Source: GCA-020343675 sp964462945 (GTDB lineage Bacteria; Planctomycetota; Phycisphaerae; Sedimentisphaerales; Anaerobacaceae). Taken from it: a DNA stretch of 9,228 bases. Positions within the stretch are counted from its first letter, which is position 1; each line of letters begins with the position of its first letter. The notes beneath the pieces are model-generated. The model saw nothing but the letters and a program-made list of their open reading frames with translations, was not told where the DNA came from and searched no databases. The position numbers were made by a program, and so were the translations under genes. Below are positions 5,672-9,228 of the stretch, in pieces. Where the stretch lies: assembly GCA_964462945.1 (NCBI GenBank), contig CAYWZW010000115.1, forward strand, positions 1 through 9,228. Direction: 5' to 3'.

Positions 5672-6352
5672 TCAGTCGTCTGTTTGGCCGGCGTCCGGTC
5701 CTGTCTGGTGTTTTGCTTTGCGCAGCTCGGTTAGCTGCGACGGGGACGCGGGCAGGCTGCGCACCTTGGGCAGGGAGATTCTGTATTTCATCGCGAGCAC
5801 TCGCAGAACGAATGTCACTGCTATCGCTCCCAGCAGTTGCGTGCTCTGGCTGTATCCTAAGCGCCCTGCCGTGACGAAGCAGGCGCCGCCGAGCAGAGCG
5901 GCGGTTGCATAGAAGTCGGCCCGCAGGACGGCCGGTATCTGCCGCACGAGCACGTCCCGTACGACCCCCCCGCCGGTGGCGGTAATGGCCGCCATCATAA
6001 TGATGCCGATGGCGCCCAGGCCGTATATGTCGGCCTTGGCCGAGCCAATGGCGGCAAAAACACTCAGGCCCACGGCGTCGGCGGCCATGACAACGTCCCA
6101 GTGGGGGGCTATTTTGTGGGCCGCAATAAAGACGACCAGGCCGCCGAGAATGCAAACAATAAGGTACGTTTCATCCTGGAATGCTGCCGGCGGTGTCGAT
6201 CCGAGCATGAGGTCTCTGACGATTCCGCCGCCGACGCCGGTGGCTATCGCCAGGACCAGAACGCCGAGCAGGTCGAGCTCGTGCTGGACGGCCCGAAATG
6301 CGCCTGAGACGGCAAACGTAAACGTGCCGAAGATGTCCAGGACATAGATCAT
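5672..6352 (-). CDS. Trimeric intracellular cation (TRIC/UPF0126) family membrane protein
   Basis: This 226-aa inner-membrane protein has two tandem UPF0126 repeats. Each carries the family hallmark GGGxxRD: GGGIVRD at residues 41-47 and GGGVVRD at 127-133. About seven hydrophobic segments are visible. Bacterial TRIC-family proteins form monovalent cation channels; some relatives are annotated as glycine transporters, and the substrate cannot be read from the sequence. ATG at 6352 is preferred because GAGG lies 7 nt upstream and the protein then begins MIYVLDIFGTFTFAVSG, as is usual. An upstream GTG at 6385 has only a poor site. The C-terminal 35 or so residues after the last membrane segment are hydrophilic and low in complexity. 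A possible promoter lies at 6445-6473. Confidence 0.92.
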   Translation of the reverse strand: MIYVLDIFGTFTFAVSGAFRAVQHELDLLGVLVLAIATGVGGGIVRDLMLGSTPPAAFQDETYLIVCILGGLVVFIAAHKIAPHWDVVMAADAVGLSVFAAIGSAKADIYGLGAIGIIMMAAITATGGGVVRDVLVRQIPAVLRADFYATAALLGGACFVTAGRLGYSQSTQLLGAIAVTFVLRVLAMKYRISLPKVRSLPASPSQLTELRKAKHQTGPDAGQTDD

Positions 6353-6444
6353 CAGAATCCTCGAAAAGATGAAGCTCTCGGGCACGCGCCCGCCGGTCGG
6401 GACTCCCGGCCGGATCGAACAAGACCATCACACCAGGAACCCTC

Positions 6445-6473
6445 ATATTATTTCCGGCACGGCAAGAGAACAA
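6445..6473 (-). promoter_or_regulatory. Possible promoter for the TRIC-family gene
   Basis: On the minus strand TTGTTC (6473-6468), a 17-bp spacer and TAATAT (6450-6445) form a moderate sigma70-like pair about 95 bp before the preferred ATG. The -35 box matches only in its TTG. Confidence 0.3.
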
Positions 6474-6492
6474 GAGAAAAAGTGCACAAGGC

Positions 6493-6561
6493 GAGGGACG
6501 TAAGACAGACGGCGGACGGCGCCATCGGTGGATTAGAGGATGAGCGAATCAGCGATTAGGC
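6493..6561. repeat. Composite of 7-bp then 8-bp periodic repeats
   Basis: Heptamers in register at 6493-6520 include GAGGGAC followed by GTAAGAC, similar to GGAAGAC followed by GTAGGAC at 4353-4366. From 6530 the period changes to 8: GGATTAGA, then GGATGAGC, then GAATCAGC and GATTAGGC. The first two octamers match 4448-4463 (GAATTAGA, GAATGAGC) at 14 of 16 positions. Confidence 0.6.
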
Positions 6562-6682
6562 GCGACTCCTGCGGTCGCGGTTCCATACATCGGGCATCCG
6601 GTATCGCTTCACAAGAGACGATTTGGCTGCGGCACGGCCTTCGCCGCGACAAGTTCCCGATTCAAGCGTGCATGTCCGGGAA

Positions 6683-6880
6683 TCAGGGATGGCCGGGCCA
6701 GCCCCAGTAATGGTGACCGTGGGGGTAATGCGGGTGTCCCGGCCAGATGGGCACGTATCGCGGCGTCACGATGACCGCGTGCGGCCTGGGCCCGGGGTGA
6801 TGGTGTTCCTCGATCGCGATACAGCCGGAAAGGGACATGGTCACGATCACCAGTACAATTATTGATGCGAGCCGTTTCAT
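6683..6880 (-). CDS. Small His/Pro/Gly-rich lipoprotein
   Basis: This 65-aa product begins MKRLASIIVLVIVTMSLSGC, a classic lipoprotein signal peptide with lipobox LSGC and the lipidated Cys at residue 20. The mature part is only about 46 residues and rich in His, Pro, Gly, Tyr and Trp (PHYPHGHHYWGWPGHP at the end). The clustered histidines could bind metal; that is inference. ATG at 6880 is the start because AAGGAG lies 8 nt upstream. The GTG at 6886 would be too close to it. A possible promoter lies at 6940-6968. The gene is divergent from the DUF378 gene. Confidence 0.82.
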   Translation of the reverse strand: MKRLASIIVLVIVTMSLSGCIAIEEHHHPGPRPHAVIVTPRYVPIWPGHPHYPHGHHYWGWPGHP

Positions 6881-6939
6881 TGTCACTACTCCTTTTCCAA
6901 TTTCACTTTCCGGTTCTGGTTTTGACTTTGCTTCTATAA

Positions 6940-6968
6940 ATTAAAGGCAGTCGGGGCGAAGGAAGTAA
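6940..6968 (-). promoter_or_regulatory. Possible promoter for the His-rich lipoprotein
   Basis: On the minus strand TTACTT (6968-6963), a 17-bp spacer and TTTAAT (6945-6940, five of six to consensus) lie about 60 bp before the ATG at 6880. The boxes fall in a local AT-rich patch. Confidence 0.4.
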
Positions 6969-7137
6969 CGGATTTTCCCCCGAGTGCGAAAACCAGACCA
7001 AGTAAGGCTCTCGCGCGACGACCAGAGGGGCCTCAAAAGTTGCAGGAAAGCGCGAACTCGGGCCAAGAACGGGGCGTAAAAATGTTAGAGATGATACGTA
7101 AGTACCTATAACCAAAGCTTTGGAAAGGAAGCAGACG

Positions 7138-7407
7138 ATGGATATTTCAAGGTGGAAATCGAGTGATGCAGTGTGCAAGTCGATTGACGTGATCGCGTAC
7201 GTCCTGATGGTATGCGGGGCGCTGGTTTGGGGCCTGGTGGGGTTCCTCGGGTTTGACGTAGTGTCCACTTTGTTCGGCGAAATGACCGTGCCGCTCCGAA
7301 TACTCTGCGGGCTCGTGGGCATTGCGGCGTTGTATGATCTGCTCTCGCTGCCGTTGATCGTCAGGCGATGGGAGATTCACCTGCGCCATCACCCGGCCCA
7401 GGCGTGA
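7138..7407 (+). CDS. DUF378-like small membrane protein
   Basis: This 89-aa protein has two hydrophobic segments with the DUF378 signature: VIAYVLMVCGALVWGLVGF at about residues 16-34, then FDVVSTLFGE, a second segment CGLVGIAALYDLLSLPL and a short basic tail. DUF378 proteins (YuzA-like) are small two-TM membrane proteins of unknown function. The start is ATG at 7138 with AAGGA 8 nt upstream; an in-frame TTG at 7120 has no such support. It is a single-gene unit closed by a strong terminator at 7443-7474. TATAAC at 7107-7112 may be a -10 box, but I see no convincing -35. Confidence 0.88.
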   Translation: MDISRWKSSDAVCKSIDVIAYVLMVCGALVWGLVGFLGFDVVSTLFGEMTVPLRILCGLVGIAALYDLLSLPLIVRRWEIHLRHHPAQA

Positions 7408-7442
7408 GCGAAAACCTTCTGTCGATTGAACACATTGCTTCT

Positions 7443-7474
7443 AAAGCCCCTTGCCAAAACCAAGGGGCTTTTTT
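7443..7474 (+). terminator. Rho-independent terminator after the DUF378 gene
   Basis: A perfect 11-bp stem, AAAGCCCCTTG (7443-7453) with CAAGGGGCTTT (7461-7471), encloses a 7-nt loop and runs into six Ts. It lies 36 nt past the stop codon. Because of the A/T flanks it could also work on the minus strand. Confidence 0.93.
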
Positions 7475-7537
7475 GTTTGGTCGGGCATAACGCCGGCGTT
7501 TGCGCTCCAAATGACGACGTCACTTAGTGAACTACCA

Positions 7538-7577
7538 GATTAGCGAAATAGGGAATCGGCGAACGGGTTGATTCGAC
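7538..7577. repeat. Degenerate 8-bp periodic repeat
   Basis: From 7538 the sequence falls into octamers, starting GATTAGCG then AAATAGGG, with AATCGGCG next and weaker units to 7577. The GATTAG core is shared with the patches at 6531 and 8962. It lies between the DUF378 terminator and the stop codon of the minus-strand gene at 7588. Confidence 0.45.
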
Positions 7578-7587
7578 GCGGGAGGCT

Positions 7588-8091
7588 TCAGCTTCGGTTG
7601 GGGCGGCGCGGCCGGAGTTTGCGTTTCTGGAAGCGGAGCTTCCTCGGTCCGGGCCTGCGCGGGCCGTCGATCTTGGCTCGGAACATCTGGTAATGTCTCT
7701 TAATCCTTTCGATATAGGCAGGGTCCCGGAGCAGGACTTCGCGAACCACTTCCAGGATGGCAGGGGCGAGCTTAGTTCTCGGACTGCCTACGTTCAGAAC
7801 AGGCCCCTTCAGGTCGGCCACGGCACGGGGATGGTTGTATTTGAACCATTTTGCATAAAAATCAATGTCCTCCCAGCCCCACGCGACGACCGCTTGCACA
7901 TCCCTGCGAAACGAGGAGACGACATAGAAGAAGACGCGGCGGCAGTCACACTTTCGTTCGTTGCAGTACATCTCTAGAAAACCATAGTCACCGGCCGGCA
8001 AGCCAGTCTCCGAGCCGGGCATTACTGTGATCGTCCGGGTCTCCCGGTCCGCCACTTCCGGAAAATAGTCGTGAAACGGCACATACGGCAT
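7588..8091 (-). CDS. Conserved-looking protein with a Cys cluster and basic tail, unknown function
   Basis: I cannot name a family, though the opening MPYVPFHDYFPEVADRE and the line AGDYGFLEMYC recall hypothetical proteins seen in many bacteria. The 167-aa product has a Cys cluster, C43-x4-C48-x-C50 in CNERKCDCRR, which might bind metal. A Trp/Tyr-rich middle follows (WGWEDIDFYAKWF), then GPVLNVGSP, a helical stretch ILEVVREVLLRDPAYIERIKRHYQMF split over residues 112-137, and a very basic C-terminal tail from residue 145. There is no signal peptide or membrane segment, so it is probably cytoplasmic. The start is ATG at 8091 with AGGGA about 7 nt upstream; an earlier in-frame start at 8121 lacks such support. 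A perfect palindrome lies 75 bp upstream. Confidence 0.75.
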   Translation of the reverse strand: MPYVPFHDYFPEVADRETRTITVMPGSETGLPAGDYGFLEMYCNERKCDCRRVFFYVVSSFRRDVQAVVAWGWEDIDFYAKWFKYNHPRAVADLKGPVLNVGSPRTKLAPAILEVVREVLLRDPAYIERIKRHYQMFRAKIDGPRRPGPRKLRFQKRKLRPRRPNRS

Positions 8092-8165
8092 TTCATTTCC
8101 CTGCCAACGCGGGCCTATCAAAAGCGATCTAGCGCGCTTCTATTATTGTGATTGTGGTTGCGCTG

Positions 8166-8180
8166 CTTGCAGGCTGCAAG
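8166..8180. promoter_or_regulatory. 15-bp palindrome, possible operator
   Basis: CTTGCAG-G-CTGCAAG is a perfect 7-bp inverted repeat with a single central base, about 75 bp upstream of the ATG at 8091. It is next to an A/T-rich stretch (8181-8192). The geometry fits a dimeric repressor site, but no promoter boxes are clear and no regulator gene is adjacent. Confidence 0.3.
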
Positions 8181-8345
8181 AACAAAATTTGAAAACCTAA
8201 AGGGAAAAGGAAAAAGACGGAAGGCCATTTTCGTATCTCGTATATCGCACGTGGTATGCTGTGGGGGGCCGTCGGCGTGAATGCGGAGATGAGTAATGAG
8301 TGGACGAGGCGGCGGATTGCCAGGTTCACACATTGACGCATATAC

Positions 8346-8951
8346 TCATGGTCGCTTTGACAGGTCTGGGAAGTTCAGCCGTGCGAACTCGGCGTGGTAC
8401 TCTTTTGCGGCCTGGTCGTAGGCCTGGGCGGCGGTGAGCTTGTTATGGAAATAGCCTAAGTGTTTTCTCTTGCCGTTGCAGACGATGGCGGCGCGCCAGA
8501 GGGCCTTGTCTTTGGCGAGCCAGACGCCTTTGTATCCGGAGCGGGGGTTTCGTTTGTTTGCGTTCCAGGCGTTCTGGGCGACGGTGGCCAGGCGGAGGTT
8601 GGCCCGGCGGTTGTCCAGGCCGGAGCCGTTCACGTGGTCGATGACGTATCCTTTGGGCGGCCGGATGAGCTGGCGGTGCATGAGGATGCGCGAGTATTTC
8701 CCGTTGGGCAGGCGCACGGAGCGTTCGGCGTAGAGCACGTTCTTGCCTTTCGTCCGGCAGAGGCGCCACTTGTACCTGCTCAGGCGCGCGTAGTCGGCGG
8801 GATCGACGATGGCGAACCGGCCCTGCGTGAGCGGGATTTTCCGGAAGGCGTACCCGAAGCGCAGACGCCGCCAGATAAGCACCAGCCATACAGCCGGCTT
8901 TTCCAGCCACGGTGGGATTTTAATACTGAAATTGATGATTCTCGCAGGCAC
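8346..8951 (-). CDS. HNH homing-type endonuclease with AP2/ERF DNA-binding domain
   Basis: This protein of up to 201 aa carries an HNH nuclease: H92, then D105-H106 in YVIDHVNGSGLDNRRANLR, with N114 and N118. An AP2-like DNA-binding domain follows at about residues 138-195 (SGYKGVWLAKDKALWRA to AAKEYHAEFARLNF). This pairing is typical of free-standing homing endonucleases of phages and of bacteria including planctomycetes. Recognisable homology begins around RKIPLTQGRFAIVD (residue 37). The first 35 or so residues look foreign to the family. The longest start is a GTG at 8951 with no Shine-Dalgarno, and a TAA lies in frame a few codons upstream. A GTG near codon 24 is another option, so the start is uncertain and the 5' end may be damaged. 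I see no intron or intein around it. Confidence 0.87.
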   Translation of the reverse strand: MPARIINFSIKIPPWLEKPAVWLVLIWRRLRFGYAFRKIPLTQGRFAIVDPADYARLSRYKWRLCRTKGKNVLYAERSVRLPNGKYSRILMHRQLIRPPKGYVIDHVNGSGLDNRRANLRLATVAQNAWNANKRNPRSGYKGVWLAKDKALWRAAIVCNGKRKHLGYFHNKLTAAQAYDQAAKEYHAEFARLNFPDLSKRP

Positions 8952-8961
8952 GGCTTGAGTG

Positions 8962-9030
8962 GATTAGAGATTAGGTTATCAGGCGACCAGCAGATCAGGT
9001 CGCGGGGAATCAGGAAATCAGGGAACCAGG
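8962..9030. repeat. Degenerate 8-bp periodic repeat (ATCAGG units)
   Basis: After GATTAGA/GATTAGG at 8962-8975, CAGG or CAGC recurs at 8980, 8988, 8996, 9011, 9019 and 9027. The spacing is 8 bp except for one 15-bp step. Units resemble TTATCAGG and AGATCAGG. It lies just upstream of the HNH gene, and its GATTAG core links it to the octamers at 6530 and 7538. Confidence 0.6.
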
Positions 9031-9084
9031 CCATTGGCCTTCGGCTCCCGATAATCAATAATCAATTGCAGCCCCTCCGCTCGG

Positions 9085-9228
9085 TTTTGGTCATTTGGTG
9101 ATTCGAATCTTGAATTTGTTTCGTGCTTCGATATTCGTATTTGGCTACTTCTTAGCCGGAGGCCAAAAAGTAACGCCTCCATAATTGCTCCTACCTGCAC
9201 GATTCCCCCCGGTCATCCCGACCGAGGC
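9085..9228. repeat. Low-complexity spacer with loose 8-bp periodicity and two hairpins
   Basis: No credible gene is seen. From about 9090 to 9146 the sequence has a loose period of 8 with TT near a fixed phase (for example GGTGATTC, GAATCTTG). Two hairpins follow: GGAGGC (9158-9163) with GCCTCC (9175-9180), and CGGTC (9210-9214) with GACCG (9220-9224). Such sequences are frequent in intergenic DNA of environmental genomes (from memory), and a 60-codon minus-strand frame across them is most likely spurious. Confidence 0.4.

Larger units (their letters stand above)
6353..6682. other. Gene-free spacer between the TRIC-family gene and the lipoprotein gene
   Basis: No credible gene is seen. The spacer holds the possible TRIC promoter, a heptamer patch (6493-6520) running almost directly into an octamer patch (6530-6561), and about 120 bp of GC-rich unique sequence before the lipoprotein stop codon. 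Confidence 0.55.

Noticed and set aside
5481..6155. 224-codon minus-strand frame across the TRIC-family gene
   Set aside because: It is rich in Arg, Gly and Pro as expected of an out-of-frame reading of a GC-rich gene. The other frame carries the UPF0126 motifs.
4276..6561. CRISPR array
   Set aside because: The repeats are 7-8 bp, degenerate and without spacers of regular length, and no cas gene is present.
6922..6940. TTGACT and TATAAA as a plus-strand promoter for the DUF378 gene
   Set aside because: The spacer is only 7 bp, far too short for sigma70, and the pair lies about 200 bp from the gene.
9018..9200. 60-codon minus-strand frame at the right end
   Set aside because: Its translation reflects low-complexity periodic sequence, with no ribosome-binding site or recognisable domain.

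Overview
The window reads as bacterial accessory sequence next to more ordinary chromosomal genes. Several traits suggest a planctomycete of the Phycisphaerae type: the HNH/AP2 endonuclease, the zinc-ribbon membrane protein, short-period intergenic repeats and mixed GC content. That assignment is from general familiarity, with no marker gene in the window to confirm it.

Left part (1-4143, minus strand, AT-richer at the far left): a decayed defence locus. In transcription order it holds a remnant that looks like the start and the last 20 or so codons of a DNA methyltransferase (4078-4179), an MntA-type nucleotidyltransferase antitoxin, its HepT-type HEPN RNase toxin, an intact type III restriction subunit (Res, 881 aa), and the 5' part of a type III methyltransferase (Mod). 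Mod breaks off near position 55 at a sequence resembling the terminus of an IS66-family transposon. A duplicated block of about 50 bp (Shine-Dalgarno plus ATG GCG GAG AAA) sits on both sides of mntA-hepT. Res needs Mod for DNA recognition, so the restriction system as seen here should be inactive, while the toxin-antitoxin pair looks intact.

Middle part (4144-5096): a gene-free stretch with repeats and a near-consensus sigma70 promoter leads to a 53-aa CCCH zinc-binding protein with a probable terminator. A 32-aa, very basic small ORF follows.

Right part (5217-8951, GC-rich): a zinc-ribbon two-TM protein converges on a TRIC/UPF0126 membrane channel. Then come a small His-rich lipoprotein (minus), a DUF378 membrane protein (plus) with a textbook terminator, an unrecognised 167-aa protein with a Cys cluster (minus), and an HNH/AP2 homing-type endonuclease (minus). 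These are mostly single-gene units.

The spacers carry degenerate tandem sequences with exact periods of 7, 8 and 10 bp, often next to each other. I see no tRNA, rRNA or CRISPR array. The points most worth following are the broken methyltransferase pieces on both sides of res, the direct repeats around the toxin-antitoxin pair, and the periodic intergenic sequences. I did not find a clearly new multi-gene system.
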